Of a DNA stretch of 64,000 bases, positions 55,964 through 64,000 are shown piece after piece. Numbering within the stretch: position 1 is the first letter of the stretch; each line of letters begins with the position of its first letter. The stretch is from Bradyrhizobium tropiciagri (lineage in GTDB: Bacteria > Pseudomonadota > Alphaproteobacteria > Rhizobiales > Xanthobacteraceae), in contig NZ_LFLZ01000024.1 in assembly GCF_001189845.1 (NCBI RefSeq), positions 56,807 to 120,806 of the forward strand. Reading direction: 5' to 3'. A model generated the notes under the pieces. The model was not told the DNA's origin. It saw nothing but the letters and a program-made list of their open reading frames with translations, and ran no database searches. The position numbers and the translations under genes were made by a program.

Positions 55964-56428
55964 CTAGTCCGCGTTCTGTCCGGTCAGCGCTGCCGCGACA
56001 TCACGCTCCAGCACCTGCTGGACGAGGTCGAATGTGTCGATGATCTCGCGGATCTCGGTGATCTTGCCGTCGCGCAGCGTATAGAACACCGCGACGTCGA
56101 ACTGCACCACGCGCCGGTTGGTGCGCTTGCGGAAGAACACGCGGAGCTGCGCCGCGACCTTGTCGCCTTCGGCCACCACGATCGGCGCTTCATAGCGCAT
56201 GTCGGAATAGCGCTCGTGGATCGTCGTCCACATCTGGCGCAGCGCGGCTTTGCCGCGGTGCTGGCCCATATGCGGGAGAATGTCGATCGGGGCGTTGGCA
56301 AGGAACGCGACGTCGTCGCTGCAGCGCTCGAGCGCGCCCTCGATGCCGCCGGCATAATAGACATCGAGGAAGTTCAGGACGCGTTGCCGGTTCAAATCCT
56401 CGCCCATGATCGACTCCGCCGGTTCCAT
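55964..56428 (-). CDS. SnoaL-like/NTF2-fold protein
   Basis: Protein of 154 residues from ATG 56428, or 147 from ATG 56407, which has GGCGGAG at better spacing. NTF2/SnoaL pattern: RVLNFLDVYYAGGIEGALERCSDDVAFLANAP, HRGKAALRQMWTTIHERY, VVQFDVAVFYTLRDGKITEIREIIDTFDLVQQVLE. Paralogue of the gene at 54.8-55.3 kb, sharing the GK-T-FR/EI ... DSFDLV/DTFDLV ending. Confidence 0.8.
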   Translation of the reverse strand: MEPAESIMGEDLNRQRVLNFLDVYYAGGIEGALERCSDDVAFLANAPIDILPHMGQHRGKAALRQMWTTIHERYSDMRYEAPIVVAEGDKVAAQLRVFFRKRTNRRVVQFDVAVFYTLRDGKITEIREIIDTFDLVQQVLERDVAAALTGQNAD

Positions 56429-56880
56429 CCGACTCGCCTTTGATCTGCCTTCGCCCACATTCTGAACCGAAGCGTTCCACAATCAAACACATGTTTGACG
56501 CGCGAAACGCGATTAGGTTCGACAACCAGTGCGTGCATTGTGGCACACATTGCAGGGAGAGCCGGGCAGCGCCGCGCCGATCGCGTCTCGTAGACGTGAA
56601 ACGCGCGGCGGCAGGTGACCTCGAATTAATGAAACCTCCGCGCGGACCCCCGGTTGGACTCGCACGGGCGACGCATCCACGACCAGGAGTTCCTGATGAG
56701 AAACACCGTGCCGCTTGCTGTCGCCGTCATGCCGGTTGCCACCAAATAGCCAATCAAGAGCGCGCGCCGCGCGACGGTGAGCCGGCGCTGGCGCCGGTCG
56801 AGGCCTTGAGCTCCTCCGGGGCCGGCCGGTGAGATCGCGCCGGCTCGCTGTCGCGGCGCGCTAATCGGCCGGCGCAGCCT
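56429..56880. other. Non-coding gap
   Basis: About 450 bases, no gene supported. Contains the promoter of the NTF2-fold gene on the left and GC-rich inverted stretches near 56820-56870 that may serve as a terminator for the minus-strand gene ending at 56881. Confidence 0.4.
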
Positions 56881-57732
56881 CTACTCCGTCGGCGCGGCCT
56901 TGCCGGTCATAAGGTCGATGATGAACCGCTTCTTCCTCTCCGAACCCTCCGGCACAAAGGCCTCGCCGGCCTGGAGGTCGTAATAGAGCTCCTTCGACTT
57001 CGGAAAGCCCTCGCCGCAGGCGGTGCGGATGGTCTCGTCGTCGGCGTAGTCGACGTCGACCGCGACGGTGTTGCGGCGGGGGCCGGCGGCGAGGTTGGAG
57101 AGACCGAAATATTTCGGGCCCTCGTTGCACATCACGACGTTGGCGCCATAGGCGCTGACCGCATCCTCGGCCCGGAGCAGGAAGTCCGGCGTGATCGCGA
57201 TCCCCTTGCCGGGCTTGCTGGCAAACTCCATCCGCGCCACCGCGCTTTCGAGGATGCCCTGGCCCATGTGACCGACCGTGCAGACCAGCGCGTCCTGCTG
57301 CGTGTCCTTGGCCACAACGATGCAGTCGTGGCCTTGCGCGCCGGGCAGGAAGCGCAAGAAACGGGTGGCAAAGCGGGTGGCCTTGCCGTCCTGCTCGAAC
57401 AGCGCGACGCCGCCGAAATCGGTCGCGTGCGGCTCGCACTCGCTTTCATAGTTCACGACAAGTAGCGCGCTGCCCGCGGCGAGGAAGCGTCCGGCGTAAC
57501 GCTCCTTGGTCAGCTTGACGTCGCACGCCCGGCCGCTGGGATAGGATTTCGCCCGCGTGCAGGTCGATCCCTTGATGTTGGCGCTCGCGCAGAATGTCGC
57601 GAGCAGCGCGCGGTCGCTGTCCTCTGCGCGGGCAGGGCTTGAGATGAACAGGCTGGAGATGAACTGGCTGGCGACGAACAGGATCGCTGCGCCAAGCGCC
57701 GGCGCGAGCAGGGCGATATGTGATGTCCGCAT
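56881..57732 (-). CDS. Exported hypothetical protein
   Basis: Protein of 283 residues from ATG 57732. Signal peptide LLAPALGAAILFVASQFISS with mature start near AEDSDRALL. Six cysteines are spread through the mature part (FCASANIKGSTC, ACDVKL, ECEPH, DCIVV, MCNEGP, TACGEGF). No family recognised. Probably periplasmic and disulfide-bonded. Confidence 0.75.
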   Translation of the reverse strand: MRTSHIALLAPALGAAILFVASQFISSLFISSPARAEDSDRALLATFCASANIKGSTCTRAKSYPSGRACDVKLTKERYAGRFLAAGSALLVVNYESECEPHATDFGGVALFEQDGKATRFATRFLRFLPGAQGHDCIVVAKDTQQDALVCTVGHMGQGILESAVARMEFASKPGKGIAITPDFLLRAEDAVSAYGANVVMCNEGPKYFGLSNLAAGPRRNTVAVDVDYADDETIRTACGEGFPKSKELYYDLQAGEAFVPEGSERKKRFIIDLMTGKAAPTE

Positions 57733-57873
57733 GATCTTCAAAACACTGTCCGCAATGCGGCGGCATTTAGAGCATGATCGAGGGCTGTGCGCAGCGCATT
57801 TCTGCGGCGAAGCGGCGGGAACCGGCAGGGTGGCTCGGCCGTTGATGCCTGACAATTCCATTGGAGCCGCATC

Positions 57874-58113
57874 ATGAAATCCATTCTTATCGCATCCATT
57901 ATTGCCGTCAGTGCGCTTGCCGCAACTTCGCCCGCCGACGCCAAGGGCTGCATCAAGGGCGCGGTCGTCGGCGGTGTCGCCGGTCACTATGCCGGCCATC
58001 ACGGCATGCTCGGCGCGGCCGCCGGATGCCTCTACGGCCGCCATCACGCCAAGGAGCAGGAACGTCAGCGCCAGCAGCAACCGGCGCAGCCTTCGCAGCA
58101 GGAGAAGCTGTAA
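57874..58113 (+). CDS. Small exported glycine-zipper protein
   Basis: Protein of 79 residues with signal peptide (ILIASIIAVSALAATSPADA). The mature part has KGAVVGGVAGHYAGHHGMLGAAAGCLYGRHH, a glycine-zipper segment like that of Rickettsia 17-kDa-type small proteins, and a glutamine-rich tail. Function unknown. Confidence 0.7.
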   Translation: MKSILIASIIAVSALAATSPADAKGCIKGAVVGGVAGHYAGHHGMLGAAAGCLYGRHHAKEQERQRQQQPAQPSQQEKL

Positions 58114-58192
58114 GGTACGGTCCATTGTGAAGTCGCGTTTCCGGAACGCGCCCGCGGGGGCGGCGTTGTCTTGTTGTGTAACGGAGACGATG

Positions 58193-58384
58193 ATGACGAA
58201 ACCAAAAACCAAGACCATCCAGCCCGTTCCCGACGACAACAAGAGCCACAAGGGCCCCGGCAGCACCCCCGGCGTTCCCCTCGACACCACCAAGGGTCAT
58301 CGCGACGACGAAAAGCACAACATCCGCGAGCAGGCCGCGCACGGCAATCTGACCCAGAACACCAGCAACCGGCGGTCGGGGTAG
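58193..58384 (+). CDS. Small hydrophilic hypothetical protein
   Basis: Sixty-three codons from ATG 58193, with GGAG six bases upstream; ATG 58190 is an alternative. Highly polar, lysine- and threonine-rich (KPKTKTIQPVPDDNKSHKGPG, TKGHRDDEKHNIREQAAHGN), no cysteine, probably unstructured. Recurs as a small conserved protein in Bradyrhizobium by my recollection. Confidence 0.6.
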   Translation: MTKPKTKTIQPVPDDNKSHKGPGSTPGVPLDTTKGHRDDEKHNIREQAAHGNLTQNTSNRRSG

Positions 58385-58410
58385 GGTGCAACGGCGCCAC
58401 ATCTTCGATG

Positions 58411-58528
58411 TCGTCCTGGCGAAAGCCAGGACCCATAACCACCGCTATAGCTTATTGAGGGAGTCTGGCCCCAGCGTCGCGCAACAATGCACATCTGGGG
58501 TAATGGGTCCTGGCTTTCGCCAGGACGA
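58411..58528. repeat. Repeat element with perfect 26-base inverted ends
   Basis: Left end at 58411-58436 (begins TCGTCCTGGCGAAAGCCAGG) and right end at 58503-58528 are perfect inverted copies over 26 bases. Each end is itself a hairpin (CCTGGC-GAAA-GCCAGG). A nested palindromic dispersed repeat. Confidence 0.8.
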
Positions 58529-58566
58529 CGATGGGAATCCGATTCACCTGTCAAACAGCGCACTCG

Positions 58567-58672
58567 CTGTCATCACCCGTGCATGCGGGTGATCCAGTAT
58601 TCCAGAGGCCGTGGTGCTTGAATCGAGAGGCCACGGCGTACTGGATCGCCCGGTCGAGCCGGGCGATGACAG
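58567..58672. repeat. Palindromic repeat element
   Basis: Ends CTGTCATCACCCG (58567-58579) and CGGGCGATGACAG (58660-58672) match as inverted repeats at 12 of 13 positions. The inner arms are GATCCAGTA and TACTGGATC. Different family from the two neighbouring repeats. Confidence 0.75.
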
Positions 58673-58755
58673 ATGAGTGTGGGATACAGCTTCGCATTCT
58701 CGCGGCGCGTTTCGCCCGAGCTTTGCATTTCGTTTGCCCTCCGTCTGAACAGAGG

Positions 58756-58864
58756 GCGCAGGGAAGACCGGGTGCCGATCGCACCCATGGGCCCCGTGCA
58801 ATGGGTAGAAAGCACGGGGGTAGGACCACAGGTGTAACCGGAAACATCCCGGCCTTCCCTGCGC
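58756..58864. repeat. Highly structured element, possible ncRNA
   Basis: Outer arms at 58756-58772 (GCGCAGGGAAGACCGGG) and 58848-58864 (CCCGGCCTTCCCTGCGC) pair at 16 of 17 positions. Inside lie the hairpins GGGTGC-GCACCC (58770-58786) and CCCCGTGC-GCACGGGG (58792-58819) and a third, weaker arm. The layout is a branched, multi-hairpin fold. I recall near-identical segments in many Bradyrhizobium intergenic regions, often misannotated as short proteins. Orientation and transcription unknown. Confidence 0.6.
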
Positions 58865-59255
58865 GATGGTAGTGCGGCTTACTTCGTGCTCTCCCCGGCG
58901 AGACTGGGCTTTGTTGTCACCGTCTCCGCAACGCGCACCGCGCAATTCGAGAGACACCTACCATGAGGGCGTCAGGACCACACGACTTCACCGTCCGCTT
59001 CACGCGCATTCGTCGACTGCGCATTCCGCGTCCACCGCATCTCACACCGCGTTCGTGACGATCGCGACCCGCCCCTCGTGTCGGGTGAGACGCGCACATT
59101 GAACATCTGAGTTGGGTCCCGCGTCAAGTCAAATTCCGAAAATCGGAATATGTCTGCCGCGGCCCGCTGCCGGCGTGACGCGCATCACGTCGCAGGCGGG
59201 CACGCGGGGCTAGATTGGCGGCATCGGATCACCCGATCGCCAAGGAAACGCCGCC
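58865..59255. other. Non-coding gap
   Basis: About 390 bases to the right of the structured element. Part of it (to about 59100) looks like a continuation of the same dispersed sequence block. No gene with a ribosome-binding site. Confidence 0.45.
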
Positions 59256-59642
59256 ATGAACGCCATCGCCGCACCGAAGTCACCCGCGCAGAACCGGCTG
59301 GAAGGCTTTGCGCTCACCGCCATGCTCCAGGGCCTGCCGATCTTCGCCGCCGCCGTGCTGGTGCTGAAGATCATGGACGCCCCGGAAATCGTCGGCGAAC
59401 GCTATGGCGCCGCGATCTATGTCGTGCTCGCCTCGCTGGTCTATGCCGGGATCACGCCATGGCTCGCCGCGAGATTTCCGAACCGTCTCGCGCACGCCTA
59501 CGCGCCGGTGTTCTTCGATGCGCAGCTGTCGTTTTCCGAGAAGATCGCGCAGTGGCGGAGTCAGCCCACGGTCTCTCTGCAGCTGATGACCACGATGATC
59601 ATGATGTCGCTGCTGGCGGTTGCAGTGGTGAGTGCAGGCTGA
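59256..59642 (+). CDS. Membrane protein, hypothetical
   Basis: Protein of 128 residues; AAGGAAA ten bases before ATG 59256. Three membrane segments: ALTAMLQGLPIFAAAVLVLKI, AAIYVVLASLVYAGITPWLA and LQLMTTMIMMSLLAVAVVSAG. The loop between segments two and three is amphipathic. No family recognised. Confidence 0.7.
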   Translation: MNAIAAPKSPAQNRLEGFALTAMLQGLPIFAAAVLVLKIMDAPEIVGERYGAAIYVVLASLVYAGITPWLAARFPNRLAHAYAPVFFDAQLSFSEKIAQWRSQPTVSLQLMTTMIMMSLLAVAVVSAG

Positions 59643-59864
59643 GCTTGCGCATCACCGCCGATCGGTGAGCCGAGTCGATACTTCCAGCGCCGCGTCCTGA
59701 AAGGCGACGCGCCGAAAGGCGATGTTAGCTACCATGCGGCGTTCGATGTCGCCTGATGTGGCGCCGCGGGTGCGACCTCCGTTTCCACGACGGCCCTTGT
59801 CGTGATAACAACCCGCATCAACGATAGCCCGCGGCTTCAGCCAAAGCCATCTTCCGGGGCGTGG

Positions 59865-60059
59865 ATGTCATTCGCGGACTTACACCTTCTGAAGCTGTTT
59901 TGGGGCAAGATCTTCGCGGCGATCTTTCTTGTGCTTGTTCTGCTGTTCGCGAAGAACGCAATCTGGGCGCGCGGTATCAAGTACAACTGGTTTGCCGTCG
60001 TGGCGTCGTTTCTGGCGATCGGCCTCGCGATCTATGTAGTGTTCTTCGTCCAGCCATAG
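59865..60059 (+). CDS. Small membrane protein
   Basis: Sixty-four codons from ATG 59865 (MSFADLHLLKLFWG). Two membrane segments, IFAAIFLVLVLLFAKNAIW and NWFAVVASFLAIGLAIYVVFF, linked by a short basic loop (ARGIKY). Function unknown. Confidence 0.6.
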   Translation: MSFADLHLLKLFWGKIFAAIFLVLVLLFAKNAIWARGIKYNWFAVVASFLAIGLAIYVVFFVQP

Positions 60060-60120
60060 CGCGTGTCGCCCGGCGATAGGGCCGATCAACAGAGCTGAGA
60101 AACTCGGCGCGCGTCGTGCC

Positions 60121-63033
60121 CTACCGCTTCTTCCACCCGCCCCGCTTGCCCGGTGCCCCACCGCTCGACCGCGGCGACGGGCCGAACTCCGGCCCCGACT
60201 GCCGCGAGTCCGTCGGCTGGATGATGCGGCTGGTGGTGCCGAACGGTTTTGCCGGCAGCGCGCCGCCCGGGCGGAACGGCAGCGATTCCGGGCCGTGCAT
60301 CTCGTCGAGATCGGGCTTGTGCACGCGTGAGCCGGACTTGCCGGTGCGGCCCGCCTTGAGCGAGGTCTGTGCCGACTTGTTCTTCAGCGCGCTGACCGGC
60401 AGATTGGCGGCATCACCGTATTTCCTGGTGCCGGCATAGGCGCCGGCCTGCTTCTGCACGTTGCGCTGCTTGGCGGTGGGGTCGTCGACCACGGCCATCT
60501 CGGTGGCGCGCAGTCGCTTGACCTCGTCGCGCAGGCGGGCGGCCTCCTCGAAGTTCAGATCGGCGGCGGCCTCGCGCATCCTGGTTTCGAGGTCGCTGAG
60601 AACGGCCTCGAAATTGTGTCCGATGCTGATGACGTCATCAGCCATGCCGCCGTCGCCGATCTCGACCAGCACGTGGTCGCGCTCGTAGACCGAGTTGAGG
60701 ATGTCGCCGATCGACTTCTTGACGCTCTCCGGCGTGATGCCGTGGGCCTCGTTGTACTCGACCTGCTTCTCGCGGCGCCGATTGGTCTCCGCGATCGCCC
60801 GCTCCATCGAGCCGGTCATCCCGTCGGCATAAAGGATCACCTTGCCGTCCACGTTGCGCGCGGCGCGGCCGATGGTCTGGATCAGCGAGGTCTCGCTGCG
60901 CAGAAAACCTTCCTTGTCGGCGTCGAGGATCGCGACCAGCGCGCATTCGGGAATGTCGAGGCCTTCGCGCAACAGGTTGATGCCGACCAGCGCGTCGAAC
61001 GCGCCGAGGCGAAGGTCGCGGATGATCTCGATCCGCTCGATGGTGTCGATATCGCTGTGCATGTAGCGGACCCGGATGCCCTGCTCGTGAAGATATTCGG
61101 TGAGGTCTTCGGCCATCCGCTTGGTGAGCACCGTGACCAGCGAGCGATAGCCGGCCGCGGCCGTCGCGCGCACCTCGCCGACGAGATCGTCGACCTGGGT
61201 GCGGGCCGGACGGATGTCCACCGGCGGATCGATCAACCCGGTCGGGCGGATCACCTGCTCGACGAACACGCCGCCGCTTTCGTTCAGCTCCCAGCCGCTC
61301 GGCGTCGCCGACACCGCGACGGTCTGCGGCCGCATCATGTCCCATTCCTCGAAGCGAAGCGGGCGGTTGTCCATGCAGGAGGGCAGGCGGAAGCCGTATT
61401 CGGCCAACGTCGCCTTGCGGCGGAAGTCGCCGCGGAACATGCCGCCGATCTGCGGCACGGTGACGTGGCTCTCGTCGGCGAATACCAGCGCGTTGTCGGG
61501 CACATATTCGAACAGCGTCGGCGGCGGCTCGCCGGGGCGGCGGCCGGTAAGGTAGCGCGAATAGTTCTCGATGCCGGCGCAGCTGCCGGTCGCTTCCATC
61601 ATCTCGAGGTCGAAGGTGGTGCGTTGCTCGAGTCGCTGCGCTTCCAGCAGCCGGCCCTGGTCGTTGAGCTGGTCGAGCCGGATCTTCAACTCCGATTTGA
61701 TCGACTTGATCGCCTGCACCAAGGTCGGGCGCGGCGTCACATAGTGCGAATTGGCGTACATCTTGATGAATTCGAGCTCGTCCTGCTTGTGGCCGGTGAG
61801 CGGATCGAACTCCTCGATGGTCTCGATGGTGTCGCCGAACAGGTTCACGCGCCAGGCGCGGTCCTCATAGTGCGCCGGGAAGATGTCGATGACGTCGCCG
61901 CGGACGCGGAAGGTGCCGCGGGTAAAGTCGGCCTGGGTGCGCTTGTATTGCAGCGCGACCAGGTCGGCGATCAATTGCCGCTGGTCGATGCGCTCGCCCT
62001 TCTTCAGCGCGAAGGTCATCGCGGTGTAGGTCTCGACCGAGCCGATACCGTAGATGCAGGACACCGAAGCGACGATGATGACGTCATCGCGCTCGAGCAG
62101 CGCGCGCGTCGCCGAGTGGCGCATGCGGTCGATCTGCTCGTTGATCGAGGAATCCTTCTCGATATAGGTGTCGGTGCGCGGGACGTAGGCTTCCGGCTGG
62201 TAATAGTCGTAATACGAGACGAAATACTCGACCGCGTTGTCGGGGAAGAAGCTCTTGAACTCGCCATAGAGCTGGGCAGCCAGCGTCTTGTTCGGCGCCA
62301 GGATCAGCGCCGGGCGCTGCGTCGCCTCGATCACCTTGGCCATGGTGTAGGTCTTGCCCGAGCCGGTGACGCCGAGCAGCACCTGGGTGCGGTCGTTGCG
62401 CTCGATGCCTTCGACCAGCTCCGCGATCGCGGTCGGCTGGTCGCCCTTCGGCTCGTAGGACGATTTGATCTCGAACCGCACGCCGCCTTCGGATTTCTCC
62501 GGACGCGGCGGCCGGTGTGGGGTCCACACCCGCATCGAGCCGTCGTCCTTGCGGAACTCCGGGCGGCCGTCGCGGATCAGGTTTTCCAGCGCGTCGGCGG
62601 TGGCCTTGACGCCGAGTGCCTCCATCTTGCTGCGCGGCGGACGGGCGAGGGCCTCGTCATCGTCCTCGGCGGTCGGCAGGCCGAGCTGCCGCGCCAGTTC
62701 CGGATCGAGCGTCGGGATGGTGGCCGAGGTGCCGTAATTGGCCTGCGGGGCCTCCTCGAGGCCTGTGGCATCGCGCCTGGCGACACCCTCGCTGGTCTCG
62801 CGCGTCGACGCCCGCGCGCGGTGCGCTGCGGCCTCGCCGCCGGCGCGGCGGTCCCAGGAATTGTCCGGCGGCGGCTGCAGGCCGGTGCCCGAACCCATGC
62901 CGGCATCGCCGCGATTGATCGCGGGATTGAGCAATTCAGCCAGCGCCGGGCCGATCGGTTGGACCTCGGGCCGGTGTGCTTTGGATTTTGGGGTTTTGCC
63001 GGGCTTTTTCGGGGTGTTCGGTGTCTTCGCCAT
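60121..63033 (-). CDS. uvrB: UvrABC nucleotide excision repair protein UvrB
   Basis: Damage-recognition helicase of nucleotide excision repair, 970 residues against about 670 in E. coli. Core from about residue 186 (FEIKSSYEPKGDQPTAIAELV) with Walker A GVTGSGKT at 221-228, the beta-hairpin segment FVSYYDYYQPEAYVPRTDTYIEKD, motif DESHVTVPQI, motif VI IQTIGRAARN and the C-terminal UVR motif LNFEEAARLRDEVKRL. The extra length is a low-complexity N-terminal region of about 185 residues and a basic C-terminal tail of about 110 residues rich in G, K and P. No alphaproteobacterial SOS box (GTTC-N7-GTTC) was found upstream by eye. Confidence 0.98.
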   Translation of the reverse strand: MAKTPNTPKKPGKTPKSKAHRPEVQPIGPALAELLNPAINRGDAGMGSGTGLQPPPDNSWDRRAGGEAAAHRARASTRETSEGVARRDATGLEEAPQANYGTSATIPTLDPELARQLGLPTAEDDDEALARPPRSKMEALGVKATADALENLIRDGRPEFRKDDGSMRVWTPHRPPRPEKSEGGVRFEIKSSYEPKGDQPTAIAELVEGIERNDRTQVLLGVTGSGKTYTMAKVIEATQRPALILAPNKTLAAQLYGEFKSFFPDNAVEYFVSYYDYYQPEAYVPRTDTYIEKDSSINEQIDRMRHSATRALLERDDVIIVASVSCIYGIGSVETYTAMTFALKKGERIDQRQLIADLVALQYKRTQADFTRGTFRVRGDVIDIFPAHYEDRAWRVNLFGDTIETIEEFDPLTGHKQDELEFIKMYANSHYVTPRPTLVQAIKSIKSELKIRLDQLNDQGRLLEAQRLEQRTTFDLEMMEATGSCAGIENYSRYLTGRRPGEPPPTLFEYVPDNALVFADESHVTVPQIGGMFRGDFRRKATLAEYGFRLPSCMDNRPLRFEEWDMMRPQTVAVSATPSGWELNESGGVFVEQVIRPTGLIDPPVDIRPARTQVDDLVGEVRATAAAGYRSLVTVLTKRMAEDLTEYLHEQGIRVRYMHSDIDTIERIEIIRDLRLGAFDALVGINLLREGLDIPECALVAILDADKEGFLRSETSLIQTIGRAARNVDGKVILYADGMTGSMERAIAETNRRREKQVEYNEAHGITPESVKKSIGDILNSVYERDHVLVEIGDGGMADDVISIGHNFEAVLSDLETRMREAAADLNFEEAARLRDEVKRLRATEMAVVDDPTAKQRNVQKQAGAYAGTRKYGDAANLPVSALKNKSAQTSLKAGRTGKSGSRVHKPDLDEMHGPESLPFRPGGALPAKPFGTTSRIIQPTDSRQSGPEFGPSPRSSGGAPGKRGGWKKR

Positions 63034-63173
63034 GGCCGGAATATGGGACGAGTCCGGCAGCGAGAAAAGGGCAAATGGCGGCTTGATCTAGGCGCAGGCG
63101 ATGCTGCTGACAGCAGGGTGTCAGCAGAGTCTGCTGACTTTATCAGTCGCGATGCGCCCGCATCGGAACTCAG

Positions 63174-63292
63174 CTCCCTCCCCCGCTTGCGGGGGAGGGT
63201 TGGGGTGGTGGCTATCTCCGCGAGTCGTATCGCGGAGATGGCCCCCACCCGGCGCGCTGTGCGCACCGACCTCCCCCGCAAGCGGGAGAGGT
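63174..63292. repeat. CCCTC-CCCCGC palindromic repeat element, complete copy
   Basis: Starts with a hairpin (CCCCCGC-TT-GCGGGGG) followed by AGGGTTGGGGTGG and ends with CCACCC ... CCTCCCCCGCAAGCGGGAGAGG, an inverted counterpart of the start. A second copy begins at 63910. A common dispersed repeat in this bacterial group. Confidence 0.8.
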
Positions 63293-63314
63293 TACACGGA
63301 GAACGCGGCGAGAG

Positions 63315-63521
63315 TTACGCGCGCGGCAGGTCGACGATGTCGAGATGGATCCCGCCGCAGCCGTCGCAGCGCATAGTCCAGTATTCGGCGGCACGACCGG
63401 GAATGACGCGCAGCAGCGATAGCCGGGCGGCGCATTCCGGGCAGCTGGTGCGGACCTGCGCCGGCCAGACCGGATCCGGCTCGCATTGCGGGACCACGGC
63501 GAGCACCACGTTGCCGGTCAC
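63315..63521 (-). CDS. Small zinc-ribbon protein
   Basis: Sixty-eight codons from GTG 63521, overlapping the end of the upstream gene by GTGA, so it is translationally coupled. Two CxxC pairs (SCPECAAR and MRCDGCGGIHLDI), spaced about 26 residues apart, form a probable zinc ribbon. Function unknown. Confidence 0.7.
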   Translation of the reverse strand: MTGNVVLAVVPQCEPDPVWPAQVRTSCPECAARLSLLRVIPGRAAEYWTMRCDGCGGIHLDIVDLPRA

Positions 63522-63754
63522 ACCGACGCTTCGGTTGCCGGCATCGTCATGCCATAGCGCTGTGGGAACCGGTCGATAGTTTGCTTCGCGTCGGCGATCG
63601 CCGCATCCGGATCGGACCACGCAAAGCCGATGTCGAGCATCGGAAACGGCATGCCATCGATGACGACCGGCCTTTGATCGACCCGTTGAATCCTGGCGTG
63701 CCATTGCCCCTTCCCCACTTCAAACGACTTGATCTCAAAACCGCTGTAGATCAT
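63518..63754 (-). CDS. Hypothetical protein coupled to the zinc-ribbon gene
   Basis: Protein of 78 residues beginning IYSGFEIKSFEVGKGQWHARI and continuing as a probable beta-rich domain (RPVVIDGMPFPMLDIGFAWSDP) with a C-terminal helix (AAIADAKQTIDRFPQRY). Its stop overlaps the zinc-ribbon start. No family named. Confidence 0.7.
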   Translation of the reverse strand: MIYSGFEIKSFEVGKGQWHARIQRVDQRPVVIDGMPFPMLDIGFAWSDPDAAIADAKQTIDRFPQRYGMTMPATEASV

Positions 63755-63909
63755 GGCGACCTCGGGATGCCCTTCTCAAAGGAAGCACGGGCGCGCGGCG
63801 CCCTATGTGAACCAGATCACAAGTCGCGCGGTTTATTTCCGCGCTGCAAAGGAACCCGGCGATAAGGTGCGGTGAGATCGGGTTAAGCCGTCATCGCGAC
63901 GGTAGTGCA

Positions 63910-64000
63910 CTCCCTCTCCCGCTTGCGGGGGAGGGTTGGGGTGGGGTCTCTCCACGCGTCATATGGTGGAGGAAGCCCCCACCCGGATCGCATCTTCCGA
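63910..64000. repeat. Second copy of the CCCTC-type repeat, cut by the window edge
   Basis: The same opening hairpin and AGGGTTGGGGTGG as the copy at 63174-63292, in the same orientation, continuing to the end of the window. The right inverted end lies outside. Confidence 0.75.

Noticed and set aside
58544..59102. Several frames of 60-140 codons on both strands
   Set aside because: They are translations of the dispersed repeats and the structured element; no ribosome-binding sites and repetitive origin.
60616..63579. A very long open frame (987 codons) on the plus strand opposite uvrB
   Set aside because: It mirrors the uvrB coding frame in GC-rich DNA, has no protein family features, and its composition is that of an antisense shadow.

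Overview
The window looks like chromosome of Bradyrhizobium or a close relative (Nitrobacteraceae). It is GC-rich and dense in ABC importers. The right part carries a UvrB with long N- and C-terminal extensions, many short exported or membrane proteins, and several families of intergenic palindromic repeats that I associate with Bradyrhizobium and Rhodopseudomonas. This assignment is from recall of gene style and repeats, not from a database search.

Layout. (1) 0.2-14.0 kb: a MetQ-like binding protein, a complete peptide/nickel-type ABC importer (SBP on +, permease-permease-ATPase-ATPase on -), two more SBPs of the same family that each carry a one-base frameshift, and three flavin enzymes of organosulfur type: one RutA/SfnG-like LLM monooxygenase, one NtaA/DszA-like LLM monooxygenase and one DszC/SfnB-like acyl-CoA-dehydrogenase-fold enzyme. 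(2) 14.2-22.7 kb: two Ssu/Tau-type importers, the first with two permeases, plus an additional TAT-exported SBP and a nitroreductase-family flavoprotein. (3) 23.1-29.1 kb: an XRE-cupin regulator, a 43%-methionine protein, a 2-hydroxyacid dehydrogenase, a class II aldolase, a beta-carbonic-anhydrase-like protein and a CmcJ-like oxygenase. (4) 29.5-38.4 kb: one tightly packed nine-gene operon: two amidases, SBP, ATPase, permease, DUF971 protein, AprA-like flavoprotein, AprB-like ferredoxin and a HEAT-repeat protein. A Crp/Fnr regulator abuts it tail to tail. (5) 39.5-46.3 kb: another SBP-permease-ATPase importer whose SBP has a NosL-like C-terminal extension, a broken FAD/NAD(P) protein, a quinone reductase and an Lrp regulator. 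(6) 46.7-48.2 kb: a tyrosine integrase next to a tRNA 3'-half-like sequence, probably the right edge of a genomic island that reaches left through the window. (7) 48.4-64 kb: core-like backbone with an orphan ParA, two MaoC dehydratases, many small membrane or exported proteins, uvrB and repeat elements.

How it works together. The left 46 kb reads as a scavenging island for organic sulfur (sulfonates, sulfones, possibly sulfur-containing amides or peptides). Four Ssu/Tau/Nit-type importers and one peptide-type importer bring substrates in, flavin monooxygenases with a flavin-reductase candidate release sulfite, and the AprAB-like pair resembles the reductase plus ferredoxin module (asfAB) of sulfur-starvation-controlled aryl desulphonation in Pseudomonas. 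The substrates are inference. The nine-gene operon at 29.5-38.4 kb is the best candidate for an undescribed system.

Five genes are broken by what looks like loss of exactly one base, in both accessory and core parts. Sequencing or assembly indels are at least as likely as true pseudogenes.
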